Positions 51,682 through 60,122 of a DNA stretch of 62,168 nt are shown here, one piece after another. Source of the DNA: Sedimentisphaerales bacterium (GTDB taxonomy: Bacteria > Planctomycetota > Phycisphaerae > Sedimentisphaerales > UBA12454). The position numbers and the translations under genes were made by a program. Every line of letters starts with the position of its first letter. The first letter of the stretch is position 1. The stretch is taken from NCBI GenBank assembly GCA_016930635.1, contig JAFGGI010000028.1, forward strand, positions 1-62,168. Reading direction: 5' to 3'. The notes below the pieces were generated by a model. It saw only the letters and a program-made list of their open reading frames with translations, was not told where the DNA came from and made no database searches.

Positions 51682-52272
51682 TTAGACAGCATCTCGAAGG
51701 GCAACAGGTTTGCCGAGGATTTCAGAATACAGTATTGCGGTTCGCAAATCTCGAGGCGAAGAGAAGAGCATATTATAAGCATTTTCAGCCTGAGCCTGTC
51801 CTGGTGCTGCATCTGTAGTATGAGATACCTTTTTGCTGATTTGTTTGGCAGGTAGTCTTGCGGCCTTTGGGTGTTGTTGGATGGGTCTTACAACTCTTTT
51901 TTCGGGCTTTGGTTCAGTATATCTCTGCACAACAGGTCTCGGCCGGGTAGCAGGGGGATGTGGCGTTACAAGTTTTTTCTCTTCGGGCGGCGTCGGTATT
52001 CCAAAAGCTGCCCGGATCTGTGCCTTTTTTTCCTCGCGAATCTGCTCAAGAGTTTTATGTTCATAGTTCTTGTCGACTGCATACTTCCTATGTGCAGGCT
52101 TCGATCTCTGCGGAGAGTCTTTGTCAGATTCCCTTTGCTTCATCTCAGCCCTGGCCCGAATGAAGGTTTTGATAACTGAAAAGCCGATAATAGCTGTTAT
52201 TACAAGGAGCTCTACCAGGCCCTCTTTAGGCCCGTTTCGCGCTGCCAGCAAATTTTCAAAAGGATTAAACAT
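51682..52272 (-). CDS. Single-pass membrane protein of unknown function
   Basis: 196 residues. A hydrophobic segment at about 18-36 is followed by a long basic, proline-rich, probably disordered region (about 40-165). The short C-terminal motif LRTAILYSEILGKPVALRD resembles a tail found on otherwise dissimilar planctomycete proteins (from memory). It follows floA after 19 nt in the same direction and may belong to that membrane-microdomain cluster. No ribosome site is obvious. Confidence 0.7.
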   Translation of the reverse strand: MFNPFENLLAARNGPKEGLVELLVITAIIGFSVIKTFIRARAEMKQRESDKDSPQRSKPAHRKYAVDKNYEHKTLEQIREEKKAQIRAAFGIPTPPEEKKLVTPHPPATRPRPVVQRYTEPKPEKRVVRPIQQHPKAARLPAKQISKKVSHTTDAAPGQAQAENAYNMLFSSPRDLRTAILYSEILGKPVALRDAV

Positions 52273-52291
52273 AATTTCAGTTCAGAATCTT

Positions 52292-53320
52292 TTATTCCTT
52301 CTTGGGCGGCTTAGCTATCGAATCTCTCATACTTGTATCAGCCATAATGTTTTTCATCTTGTAATAGTCCATTACGCCGAGATTTCCTTTCTTAAATGCC
52401 TCAGCCATTGCAAGCGGAACTTCCGCCTCGGCCAGGACTACCTTAGCGCGATTTTCCTGGACTAAAGCCTGCATTTCCTGCTCGCGTGCGACGGCCATTG
52501 CCCTGCGTTTTTCAGCTTCAGCCTGTGCCCGTACCAAATCCGCTTTAGCCTGGTCGGCCTGGAGCTTTGCACCGATGTTATCACCGACATCGATATCGGC
52601 GATATCAATCGAAAGAATCTCAAAAGCTGTACCGGCATCAAGACCCTTGGCCAGAACCTGCTTGGAGATATTATCCGGGTTTTCCAACACGCTCTTATGT
52701 GTCACAGCACTGCCGATAGTAGTAACAATACCTTCACCGACACGAGCGATAATAGTCTCTTCTGTTGCACCGCCGATAAGCCGTTGAATGTTGGCTCGGA
52801 CAGTTACCCTTGCTTTGGCCTTTAGCTGAATACCATCCTGAGCAACCGCATCTACGGTTTCCCTGCCTTTACTCGGATTGGGACAGTCGATAACCTTTGG
52901 ATTTACCGAGGTCTGCACCGCATCGAGAATATCACGACCGGCCAGATCGATAGCTGTTGCTGTTTGGAGCGTCAGGTCGATATTTGCACGATTTGCCGCA
53001 ACCAGTGCCCGAACTACGTTAGGCACACGTCCGCCGGCCAGGTAATGACTTTCAAGATCGCGTCTGCTTAAATCAATACCTGCCTGTACCGCGGTTATTC
53101 TGCTGATGACAATTGTGCGGGAATTCACCTTTCGAAGAGTCATTCCTATAAGCTCGCCGATTGATACCGGCGCACCGGACAGTCTTGCCTGGAGCCACAT
53201 CCCGCCATATTTCAAGATTAGCAGAAATAAAATAAATATAAAAATAAATAGAATTATCAGCCCGATCGCGATTGCGGGTTTAGGAGCTGCGGCCAGAATA
53301 AAGAGATTTTCAATCATCAT
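52292..53320 (-). CDS. floA: Flotillin-like protein FloA
   Basis: Scaffold of functional membrane microdomains. 342 residues. A membrane-inserted N-terminus (about 15-45) is followed by the SPFH/band-7 core (about 50-230, [21 protein letters not shown]) and an Ala/Glu/Lys-rich coiled coil (about 235-310) with repeated [23 protein letters not shown] pattern. This is the YqfA/FloA family, usually encoded with NfeD proteins, as here. AAAGGA precedes the ATG. It starts 15 nt after the short nfeD gene. Confidence 0.92.
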   Translation of the reverse strand: MMIENLFILAAAPKPAIAIGLIILFIFIFILFLLILKYGGMWLQARLSGAPVSIGELIGMTLRKVNSRTIVISRITAVQAGIDLSRRDLESHYLAGGRVPNVVRALVAANRANIDLTLQTATAIDLAGRDILDAVQTSVNPKVIDCPNPSKGRETVDAVAQDGIQLKAKARVTVRANIQRLIGGATEETIIARVGEGIVTTIGSAVTHKSVLENPDNISKQVLAKGLDAGTAFEILSIDIADIDVGDNIGAKLQADQAKADLVRAQAEAEKRRAMAVAREQEMQALVQENRAKVVLAEAEVPLAMAEAFKKGNLGVMDYYKMKNIMADTSMRDSIAKPPKKE

Positions 53321-53335
53321 TTTTAAATCCTTTCA

Positions 53336-53830
53336 TTAAGAATTTTCTATTTCCCTGACAGTAAGCTGCGTACCTTCAACTTTTATGACCTCGATGGTTT
53401 TTCCTTTATCAACATAACCGCTTTCAGCGACACATTCAAGCCTTTGACCGTTGAAATCACACATTCCTACCGGCCGAAGCGGAGTGTTTACCACGGCTTT
53501 TTTGCCTAAAAGGCTCTTTAACTGGTCAGTATCTGGTATTGCATCACCTTTGGGCCTTTTTGGCTTTGTCATTAAAATCGCCTGACCGAAGCTGGTTTTC
53601 GGGAAAATCTTATATGCAATTATAAATACCACCGGAATTATAACAGCAGCGGTTAGTATGCCTGTCCAGCCTATAGCATCACCTTGCTTAAAGAAGATAG
53701 CAATTCCGCCTGCGAGGCAGGCCAATGCAAAAACAGAGATCAAGCCGAAACTCGGCACAAAGATTTCTGTTACAAACAGGACGGCACAGAGTATAAAAAG
53801 AAAGACAGCAAAGAGTATCCACCAGATCAT
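53336..53830 (-). CDS. Short NfeD-like membrane protein
   Basis: 164 residues with three or four membrane helices (about 3-22, 28-48, 56-76) and a C-terminal OB-fold NfeD domain (about 100-160, GKKAVVNTPLRPVGMCDFNGQRLE). It lacks a protease domain. In other bacteria this short form works with flotillin; the order here is long nfeD, short nfeD, floA. Ribosome site AAGGAT. Confidence 0.88.
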   Translation of the reverse strand: MIWWILFAVFLFILCAVLFVTEIFVPSFGLISVFALACLAGGIAIFFKQGDAIGWTGILTAAVIIPVVFIIAYKIFPKTSFGQAILMTKPKRPKGDAIPDTDQLKSLLGKKAVVNTPLRPVGMCDFNGQRLECVAESGYVDKGKTIEVIKVEGTQLTVREIENS

Positions 53831-53878
53831 ATATTTATCCTTAAAAAACCCAAAATTTAAAGTTAAAAACCAAAAACC

Positions 53879-53932
53879 AAAACTTAAAAATAAAAATTCA
53901 CGGCTAAAAGCCGTTCCGTAGTTTTAAGTTTT
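53879..53932. repeat. Nested perfect inverted repeat between the two nfeD genes
   Basis: The inner dyad ACGGCT-AAA-AGCCGT (53900-53914) is enclosed by an outer perfect 11-bp dyad AAAACTTAAAA (53879-53889) and TTTTAAGTTTT (53922-53932). The surrounding AT-rich sequence has further AACCAAAA units. It lies immediately downstream of the long nfeD stop. It could act as a hairpin moderating read-through, but its nested form suggests a small mobile repeat. Confidence 0.65.
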
Positions 53933-53937
53933 CCATT

Positions 53938-55473
53938 TTAACTTTCAAGCTCGTTTTTAATTTGATGAACTACAACACGATTACCCTGGATCAGGATTAC
54001 TTTTATCTTACAGCCTTTTTCAATGAAATCACCTTCAGCGACGATATCCACAATCGCGTGACCGAATCGTCCCTGGCCTGCAGGCCTGAGCTTTGTTGTT
54101 GCAACTCCAGTATCGCCTATGTTTAGCTTACCTGTCTTATCTGCCGGGGCGGTCATATCTATCTGCATAGTCTCTCCGCCTTTAGCGCGGGCAAGTACAA
54201 GACCTGCGAATGGTCCGGTTTTGGGCAGGAATTTTGCCAGAAAATAGGCAACAATAGCGAATCCTATAAATCCAAGAGAAAGTGCCAGTGTGCCTTCTGA
54301 AAGCAGTTCAAAATCAATATTGTGTTTAGGCCAGGGCAGCTCATCAGGTCTATTCGGGACCAGGATCGCAAAAAGGCCGATGAGAATAAGCAGAATCCCT
54401 GCAATACCTGTAACGCCGAAACCGGGAATGACGAAAATCTCGATCATTAATAATACGATGCCGACTGCAAATAAGGCCACCTCCCACCATGTTGCCAGAC
54501 CTACAAGAAATCTGCTGCCGAAGATTATCGCAAAGCATATTACCGCTACCAGGCCGGGCAGACCCAGGCCGGGCGTTTTAAGCTCGGTATAAACTCCGAG
54601 GAGGCCGAGCATAAAAAGAATACCCGTCAAAGTCGGATGGTTAAGCATCCGTACAAGCTGCTCAGACCAGTTAGGCTCGAGTCTGACAGGCTTTGATGAA
54701 AATTCTATATTATCCCGCTTTGCAAGAAATGTGATCGCCTCATCTATATCACTTACTACCTCTCTTGCAATACCGTATTTCTTTGCCTTTTCAGCGGTAA
54801 GAGTTAAAATTTCATTGTCACTGATGACAAGATCCTTGCCGGCTATATCATAAACATTGGGGTCTTTAGGCAGTTTCTCTTCCTCATAAAATTCATAAAG
54901 ACCTGTTTGGGTATTTTTTATCTGCCAGACTTTTTTATGCCTGCTCACCATAGCTTCCAAAAGTGCCTCAGGATAATTGTTAGCCTGGGCAGCCCTTTGA
55001 AATGTTGCGCGGATAAAACTCTCGGTCTTTTCCCGCTCTACACCTTCGAGCTTTTCACCCATCTGTATCGGTGCACAATCTCCGATGGTGGTATTCTTCT
55101 TCATTATTATATCTTTGCAGGAAACACTTATCATTGCTCCTGCGCTGATAGCCTCTGTCTTAACATAGGCGACTGTATGTGTTTTCTCGCCGATATCGAG
55201 AATAAGGAATTTTGAGATGTCATCTGCACTTTTGACGAGTCCGCCGTAGGTGCCGATTTCCAGGATTATATAATCTGCCCCTGATTCAATAGCGGTATTT
55301 GCCCGGCGCTTTATGGAAGCGAACAGGCCGTCATCAATCAGCCCTGTGCAGGAAATAATAGCAGCAGATACTGTATCTGGTGTGTTGATATCATCCGGCA
55401 GAGCCGCGACCGTAAGGGAGCGGTCAGTTAAAAAAACCACACATAACAAAATAAGTAAAAACCTCATCCGCAT
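53938..55473 (-). CDS. Long NfeD protein (ClpP-like membrane serine protease fused to NfeD)
   Basis: 511 residues. A signal peptide (1-24) leads to a ClpP/crotonase-fold protease domain (about 35-250). This holds the nucleophile region EAISAGAMISVSC and the downstream lysine region of the Ser-Lys dyad. Four to five membrane helices follow at about 275-415. The C-terminal OB-fold NfeD domain spans about 435-508 (GVATTKLRPAGQGRFG). Thought to trim membrane proteins at flotillin platforms. First gene of the cluster. Confidence 0.9.
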   Translation of the reverse strand: MRMRFLLILLCVVFLTDRSLTVAALPDDINTPDTVSAAIISCTGLIDDGLFASIKRRANTAIESGADYIILEIGTYGGLVKSADDISKFLILDIGEKTHTVAYVKTEAISAGAMISVSCKDIIMKKNTTIGDCAPIQMGEKLEGVEREKTESFIRATFQRAAQANNYPEALLEAMVSRHKKVWQIKNTQTGLYEFYEEEKLPKDPNVYDIAGKDLVISDNEILTLTAEKAKKYGIAREVVSDIDEAITFLAKRDNIEFSSKPVRLEPNWSEQLVRMLNHPTLTGILFMLGLLGVYTELKTPGLGLPGLVAVICFAIIFGSRFLVGLATWWEVALFAVGIVLLMIEIFVIPGFGVTGIAGILLILIGLFAILVPNRPDELPWPKHNIDFELLSEGTLALSLGFIGFAIVAYFLAKFLPKTGPFAGLVLARAKGGETMQIDMTAPADKTGKLNIGDTGVATTKLRPAGQGRFGHAIVDIVAEGDFIEKGCKIKVILIQGNRVVVHQIKNELES

Positions 55474-55514
55474 AGCCGAATTTTAGCGATTGCAGTCTGG
55501 ATAAACAAGAAGAA

Positions 55515-57221
55515 TTATTTTTGAAAAATTGGTATATCTGGTTTTACCTCGGCACCATCCCACTGGAGTCCGCCTATCACGGCCTGCGCGATATTGGTCA
55601 AATGGTCTCCGATTTTCTCCATATTATCGACCAAATCGATAAAAATCAAACCTGCCGATGCGTTGCACAAGCCATCGGTCATTCGCTGAACATGATTGCG
55701 TCTGAAATCTATCTGCATTCTATTAAGGGCGTTTTCGTTTAGAAGTGAGGCTTTGGCGGAAGCGATGTCGCCGTTTTCAAGAGCCAATTTTATTCGACCG
55801 AACATTTCGTTTACCTGTTTTCTTAGTGCCCTTACTTCGCTCCTTGCGGACTCGCTGAAGAAAAAGTTTTGATAAATTTTGCGTTCGGCAATTTCGGCAA
55901 TATTAACGGCGTGATCTCCGATTCGCTCGAGGTCATTAACCGTGTGCAGAAGCACAGGCAGTTCTCTTGATGTATGCTCTGATAGTTGTCTTTGGGAAAG
56001 AGCCGCCAGATACGCTGTAATTTCGTACTGGAAAACATCTGTTGTATCTTCGGTTTTCCTGGTTTGCTGCAGCCTGCCGGAATTGTTGTTAAGCAGTCCG
56101 GAAATTGACAGGCAAACGGCTTCTCTCGCATACTTAGCCATTCTGACAATTTCATGCCGGGCTTGTTCCAGGGCAATCTCCGGAGTACCGAGAAGACGAT
56201 ACTCCAAAACTACAGGCGGTATCTGCCGCTGACCGGGCTTTTCTTTAATCAGTTGCAGAACAACCTTTTCAAGCAATCCGGTTGCCGGTAAGAACAGTAC
56301 CGCTTCAATGACTTTTATGGAAGTATGAGCGATAGCAATACTGGCAGCAATTGTACTTGATGACAATTCCCACGGAGCAATAGTATTTACTAATTGGTTG
56401 ATTGTAGGAATAAACCAGAAACAGATAAATGCGCCAATTATATTAAATACCGTATGTGCCCAGGCAGTTCTGCGGGCGTTTATATTTGTCCCGATTGATG
56501 CTAACTGAGCCGTAATTGTAGTGCCGATATTGCTGCCGAGAATAAACGGTATGGCAATACTTAAGACTACATTCCAGTCTGTGCCGAAAGCTCCGCCTAC
56601 AGCCAAAAGCTGGACACTGGCGACAGCAGCCGAGCTGCTCTGGATGAGCATGGTAATTAAAATACCTGCCAGAACAGCTAACATCGGATTATGCGCCACC
56701 TTTATGAAGAGCTGTTGTACCTGGGGGCTTTGCTCCAGACCGCCGAAAGCATCTTTCATAAAACCTATACCGATAAAAAGAATTCCGAAACCGAGTAATA
56801 TTTGGCCGGTATTTCTTAGTGATTGCTTTTTTGCGAAAGTCTGCATAACAAAACCGATTGCAACAGCAGGCAGCGCATAAGAGGTGATTTTAAATGCCTC
56901 TATGCCCGATATCGAAACAAGCCATGCAGTAGCAGTGGTACCAATATTTGTACCGATGATAACTGGTATTGCCTGAGCTAAGGTTAAAAGGCCTGCATTG
57001 ACAAAACCGACGATCATAACTGTTGATGCTGAACTCGATTGAATTAAAGCAGTAACCCCGGCCCCAACCAGACAGCCTATAACTCGTTTCTTGGTCATTG
57101 AGCCGAGGATTTTTCTTAGTCTCTCACCGGCCGCGTTTTTTAGACCGTCAGACATAAGGCCCATACCAAAAAGGAATAGACCAAGACCCCCAATAGTTCC
57201 GAAGATGACTTCCCTGACCAT
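55515..57221 (-). CDS. Na+/phosphate cotransporter (NptA/YjbB family) with PhoU-like domain
   Basis: 568 residues. Two inverted transport repeats each carry the QSSSA signature (LIQSSSASTVMIVGFVN and LIQSSSAAVASVQLL), with eight or nine membrane helices over about 1-330. The C-terminal half (about 345-560) is a PhoU-like helical domain with its paired ERIGDHAVNIAE and EKIGDHLTNIAQ motifs, which bind metal clusters. Imports or exports phosphate in a sodium-linked way. AGGAAG precedes the ATG. A 17-bp palindrome lies 37 nt upstream of the start. Confidence 0.93.
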   Translation of the reverse strand: MVREVIFGTIGGLGLFLFGMGLMSDGLKNAAGERLRKILGSMTKKRVIGCLVGAGVTALIQSSSASTVMIVGFVNAGLLTLAQAIPVIIGTNIGTTATAWLVSISGIEAFKITSYALPAVAIGFVMQTFAKKQSLRNTGQILLGFGILFIGIGFMKDAFGGLEQSPQVQQLFIKVAHNPMLAVLAGILITMLIQSSSAAVASVQLLAVGGAFGTDWNVVLSIAIPFILGSNIGTTITAQLASIGTNINARRTAWAHTVFNIIGAFICFWFIPTINQLVNTIAPWELSSSTIAASIAIAHTSIKVIEAVLFLPATGLLEKVVLQLIKEKPGQRQIPPVVLEYRLLGTPEIALEQARHEIVRMAKYAREAVCLSISGLLNNNSGRLQQTRKTEDTTDVFQYEITAYLAALSQRQLSEHTSRELPVLLHTVNDLERIGDHAVNIAEIAERKIYQNFFFSESARSEVRALRKQVNEMFGRIKLALENGDIASAKASLLNENALNRMQIDFRRNHVQRMTDGLCNASAGLIFIDLVDNMEKIGDHLTNIAQAVIGGLQWDGAEVKPDIPIFQK

Positions 57222-57257
57222 CTTATTCTTCCTGCAGGTTAAATATATCTTACTATT

Positions 57258-57274
57258 CTGTAGAAATTCTACAG
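57258..57274. promoter_or_regulatory. Perfect palindrome upstream of the Na/Pi cotransporter gene
   Basis: CTGTAGAA-A-TTCTACAG is an 8-bp perfect dyad with one central base, ending 37 nt before the start codon. Its ends CTGT/ACAG recall LexA boxes, but the spacing (9 instead of 8) does not fit. On the plus strand it is followed by TTTTTT, yet no plus-strand gene lies upstream, so an operator is more likely than a terminator. Confidence 0.5.
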
Positions 57275-57317
57275 TTTTTTGTCTGAATAGACAAGCAGAA
57301 TTATTTGTGCCGAACCG

Positions 57318-58427
57318 TTATGCTAAACTGCACAAGATTTCAATTCCCTGCTTCAATTTATCGTTGGTTGTTGTGAAGCAGAGCCTGAAATGAGTATCTT
57401 TTTCACTGAAAACCGAACCCGGAATGATAAGGACATTGTTTTTGATGGCCTTTTCGACAAATTCAGAACCTTTGCCGCCAGGGGCCTTGATAAATGAATA
57501 GAAAGCGCCGCCGGATTTTTGCAGTTCGAACTTATCTTTCAGGCCTTGGTATGTGATATCCCGCTTAGTTTTATACCCGGCCATCAGTTCACTTACATCA
57601 TAATCCATTGCTGCGATAGCTGCCTGCTGAAATGGAGCAGGAGCGCAGACAAAGGTATATTGCTGGATTTTGGTCATTTCCTCGATGAGCGGTTTTAAAT
57701 GTTCTCCCACGGCCACATAAGCAAGTCGCCAGCCGGTCATCGCAAAACTCTTGCTGAATCCCCTCAGCAAAATAGTATTGGGATAATACGATGCCATACT
57801 TTCATAAGGACCATCGTAACAGAACTTGTCATATATTTCGTCCGACAGGATGAGTATGTCCTTTTTAGAGGCAATTTCTGCCAGCCCCTGCAGGTCACTT
57901 TTTGTATAGACCGCACCGGTTGGATTGCAGGGCGAGTTTACTATGATGAGTTTTGTTTTGTCGCTGATTGCATCAGCTATTCTTTCCGGATGAAGTCCAA
58001 AATCCGGATATGTATCGATGAAGACACATTTACCGCCGAGCAGATTTACCAGGTGTTTGTACATAACAAAATATGGGTCGGGGAAGATAATCTCATCACC
58101 CGGATTTATAAGACTCATAAAAGTCAAAAGCAATGCGCCGCTTACACCGCTGGCTACCAGCGTTGCAGGATTGGACCAGTTTAATTCTGCACTGATTCTT
58201 TCTGCTATCTTTGCCTGAAGGACAGGGTCGCCTGCCGTGATAGTGTATTTGTTCTGCCCCTGTTTTATCGCTTCGATAGCAACCTGTTTGAGTTCTTCGG
58301 GAACATCATAATCGGGCTGGCCGATGGACAGATTAATGGGGTCTTTCATTGAAGCGGCAAGATTGAAAACCTTTCTTATCCCGCTTGCATCGATTTGCCT
58401 CGTCCTGTCTGCAAGATATTTTTTCAC
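57318..58427 (-). CDS. Class I PLP aminotransferase (aspartate aminotransferase-like)
   Basis: 369 residues with a GTG start; no in-frame ATG precedes the conserved region. SIGQPDYDVP opens the fold, NSPCNPTGAVY and ILSDEIYDKF supply cofactor contacts, and the PLP lysine lies in RGFSKSFAMTGWRLAY. A C-terminal RLCFTT motif binds the substrate carboxylate. The subgroup Ib pattern suggests aspartate, aromatic or related amino-acid specificity; the exact substrate is not determined. It is 28 nt downstream of the small basic protein gene. Confidence 0.88.
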   Translation of the reverse strand: MKKYLADRTRQIDASGIRKVFNLAASMKDPINLSIGQPDYDVPEELKQVAIEAIKQGQNKYTITAGDPVLQAKIAERISAELNWSNPATLVASGVSGALLLTFMSLINPGDEIIFPDPYFVMYKHLVNLLGGKCVFIDTYPDFGLHPERIADAISDKTKLIIVNSPCNPTGAVYTKSDLQGLAEIASKKDILILSDEIYDKFCYDGPYESMASYYPNTILLRGFSKSFAMTGWRLAYVAVGEHLKPLIEEMTKIQQYTFVCAPAPFQQAAIAAMDYDVSELMAGYKTKRDITYQGLKDKFELQKSGGAFYSFIKAPGGKGSEFVEKAIKNNVLIIPGSVFSEKDTHFRLCFTTTNDKLKQGIEILCSLA

Positions 58428-58455
58428 TGCCCCGGCAACCGTTCAATTAATGAGA

Positions 58456-58755
58456 TTATTTCTTGCCGCCCGGGGCAGCTTTAGCCTGACCGGCATCTTT
58501 GGCCGGTGCAGCCGGAGCAGCTTCGGCGCCCGCAGCAGCTTCACCTGCAGCACCAGCTTCGGCTGCCGGCTTGTCTTCGGCCTTCTTCTTGCCGACAGTT
58601 ACTTTCCTGTTTGCAACTTTTGGCAGACCTAAAAGATCATCGCCTTCTTCCCAGCGTTCTTCTTCTTTGAGACGCTCTATTCTCTCTGCGCGGGTAAGGA
58701 CGTTTCTATGGCGGGCAAGTGCACCTTTTAATTTCAGCGAACGGTCAATTGACAT
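58456..58755 (-). CDS. Small basic protein (PVC-type) with Ala/Pro-rich tail
   Basis: 99 residues. The first 55 (MSIDRSLKLKG, RHRNVLTRAERIERLKEE, GLPKVANRKV) match the small basic protein family of Planctomycetes, Verrucomicrobia and Chlamydiae as recalled, which is suspected to be linked to ribosomes. The remaining 44 are an Ala/Pro/Glu/Lys-rich low-complexity tail. The ribosome site AGGAG is at the ideal distance. It sits between a SPOR-like protein gene and the aminotransferase gene, same direction. Confidence 0.75.
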   Translation of the reverse strand: MSIDRSLKLKGALARHRNVLTRAERIERLKEEERWEEGDDLLGLPKVANRKVTVGKKKAEDKPAAEAGAAGEAAAGAEAAPAAPAKDAGQAKAAPGGKK

Positions 58756-58773
58756 CTGTAAACTCCTGTAAAA

Positions 58774-59523
58774 CTAATTTACCTTCATCCCATAGGCATC
58801 CTGAAAAGGCTTTGTGCCGAAAGTCTCGAACTGTGAACCTTTCGGAGGCCTGTAGTTGGCACCTATGGACATAATTTTATTTTTCATTTCAAAACCGTTA
58901 GTACCCTTTTTATCAGGGTTATCAAATCGCTCCTGCGTAATCAGCAGGTATCGCGAACCTGACTTTACAATATTTGTCGCTATGCCCAGGCCTGCATAAT
59001 ACTGCCTTACAGGTTCCAGATGGCTGCTCAGGTCATAGCTTGCGATAACAATAACATGGTCGCCCATCGGCTCAACCATTTTCACCGGCCTGGCCGGGGT
59101 ATTCTCAGCCGCCGCAGGCTCAGCAGCCTTTGGCTGCGGCATAATATTCTCTATCGAAGCAGTACTCGTCAGTGATTCTTTAACCGCTGACTTTTTTCCA
59201 GAATAAGCCTGGCCCCATCTGAAAAATACCATAAATATCGCCACCAGGGCCAGCAGGCCGATTATCATTACCTGCCACGAGAAGCACAATTCTATCCTGT
59301 CAGGATATATCCTGACAGGCCTGGGCTTTGCACTCCACAGCCGATCTATCTTAACATCGGCCTTTATATCTTTTGATTTCGTCTCGACCTTGGGCTTGAC
59401 CTCATCCGTCGAAGGCTGCTCAGACTTTACGCCGGTTGAGCATAACATCTTTTCCTGACTGGACTTAAACCGAGCCTTATTTACAAGCTCGTAAAGTGCA
59501 ACTCGTCCGGAACTTTTTGCCAT
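58774..59523 (-). CDS. Single-pass membrane protein with SPOR-like C-terminal domain
   Basis: 249 residues. A basic cytosolic N-terminus of about 85 residues is followed by one membrane helix (about 88-108), an Ala/Pro-rich linker (about 115-150) and a C-terminal alpha/beta domain (about 152-249). The segment HVIVIASYDLSSHLEPVRQYY followed by GSRYLLITQERF has the size and strand-helix pattern of SPOR/peptidoglycan-binding domains, but it is not a clear match. Not recognised by name. Likely same transcript as the small basic protein gene. Confidence 0.72.
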   Translation of the reverse strand: MAKSSGRVALYELVNKARFKSSQEKMLCSTGVKSEQPSTDEVKPKVETKSKDIKADVKIDRLWSAKPRPVRIYPDRIELCFSWQVMIIGLLALVAIFMVFFRWGQAYSGKKSAVKESLTSTASIENIMPQPKAAEPAAAENTPARPVKMVEPMGDHVIVIASYDLSSHLEPVRQYYAGLGIATNIVKSGSRYLLITQERFDNPDKKGTNGFEMKNKIMSIGANYRPPKGSQFETFGTKPFQDAYGMKVN

Positions 59524-59688
59524 AATCAGGCCTTTACTTATGGTCTATCAAAAGACATACAACCCAAAAGGATACTCTATAAGTCTTTGCGTTGCAACTG
59601 GAAAATGCAAAAATGAGAAATCTGGTCATCTATTGTCTGTTGTTAGCCAAAAAGCCGGTATGCCTGGTAATATAACCTTTAAAGAGCC

Positions 59689-59773
59689 CGTCAAAAATGA
59701 CGGTCAAAACCCCGTCAAATATGACGGGCGCCTACCGTCAGAATTGGTCAAAACACCCGTCAAGAATGACGAC
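59689..59773. repeat. Tandem array of four short hairpins (CCGTCA-N4-TGACGG)
   Basis: Units start at 59689, 59712, 59736 and 59758, so the period is about 23 nt. Units 1 and 2 are perfect dyads (CCGTCA/TGACGG and CCCGTCA/TGACGGG with AAAA or AATA loops). Unit 3 is degenerate on its right arm, and unit 4 has one mismatch. Units are separated by TCAAAAC-like spacers. Confidence 0.75.
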
Positions 59774-59900
59774 CTATTAGAAAGGAATAGAAGAGAGAAT
59801 AGAAAGGCAACGCCTTTGCCTTTGCCTGTTGTAGAGCAGTCAAAGGCGTTATTAGAGAATATGCGTATGAAAGGTTCCTGTGGGTTGTTGGAAAACCTCC

Positions 59901-60006
59901 AGATTGCTTCGTCGCTTTGCTCCCCGCAATGATATAATGTGCGTTTTTGTGTCATTGCGAGCCCCCTTCTTGCTTTCGCAAGAAAGCAGGGGGCGCGGCA
60001 ATCTCA
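59901..60006. repeat. Inverted pair of ATTGCGAG/GCAATCT dispersed repeats
   Basis: The left copy (59901-59935) reads AGATTGCTTCGTCGC ... CGCAATGAT. The right copy (59951-60006) reads GTCATTGCGAGC ... GCGGCAATCT, i.e. the inverse orientation. The right copy contains a strong hairpin with GCCCCC/GGGGGC ends and an inner CTTGC/GCAAG stem. This sequence type is a widespread short dispersed repeat (from memory). Confidence 0.75.
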
Positions 60007-60062
60007 ACCATCTGATTTTGACTTTTTCAACAGTCCCCCTGGCTCTTTTTTATCTGGAAAAT

Positions 60063-60101
60063 GTAAAAATAAGGCAGACCGGCTCATTCAACCGATCTGC
60101 C
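60063..60101 (-). terminator. Rho-independent terminator of the RCC1-repeat gene
   Basis: Read on the minus strand, GGCAGATCGG (60101-60092) pairs with CCGGTCTGCC (60082-60073) with a single G-T wobble and a 9-nt loop, followed by TTATTTTTAC. It begins 22 nt after the stop codon at 60123. Confidence 0.82.
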
Positions 60102-60122
60102 CGGAAGATGTTGGCTACCGTT

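Larger units (their letters stand above)
59524..60122. other. Non-coding, repeat-rich interval between the SPOR-like and RCC1-repeat genes
   Basis: About 600 bases. An open frame at 59540-59932 on the plus strand is not convincing as a gene: no ribosome site, and its repeated Pro-Val-Lys-Asn-Asp is simply the translation of the tandem hairpin array. Contents in order: the array at 59689-59773, an inverted pair of ATTGCGAG-type repeats at 59901-60006, and the terminator of the RCC1-repeat gene at 60063-60101. Confidence 0.65.

Noticed and set aside
57258-57274. LexA box
   Set aside because: CTGT/ACAG ends are present but the spacing is 9 nt instead of 8, and the gene downstream is not an SOS gene.
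59540-59932. 130-residue open frame on the plus strand
   Set aside because: No ribosome site, no domain; its repeats are the translation of the tandem hairpin array and its end runs into a dispersed repeat.
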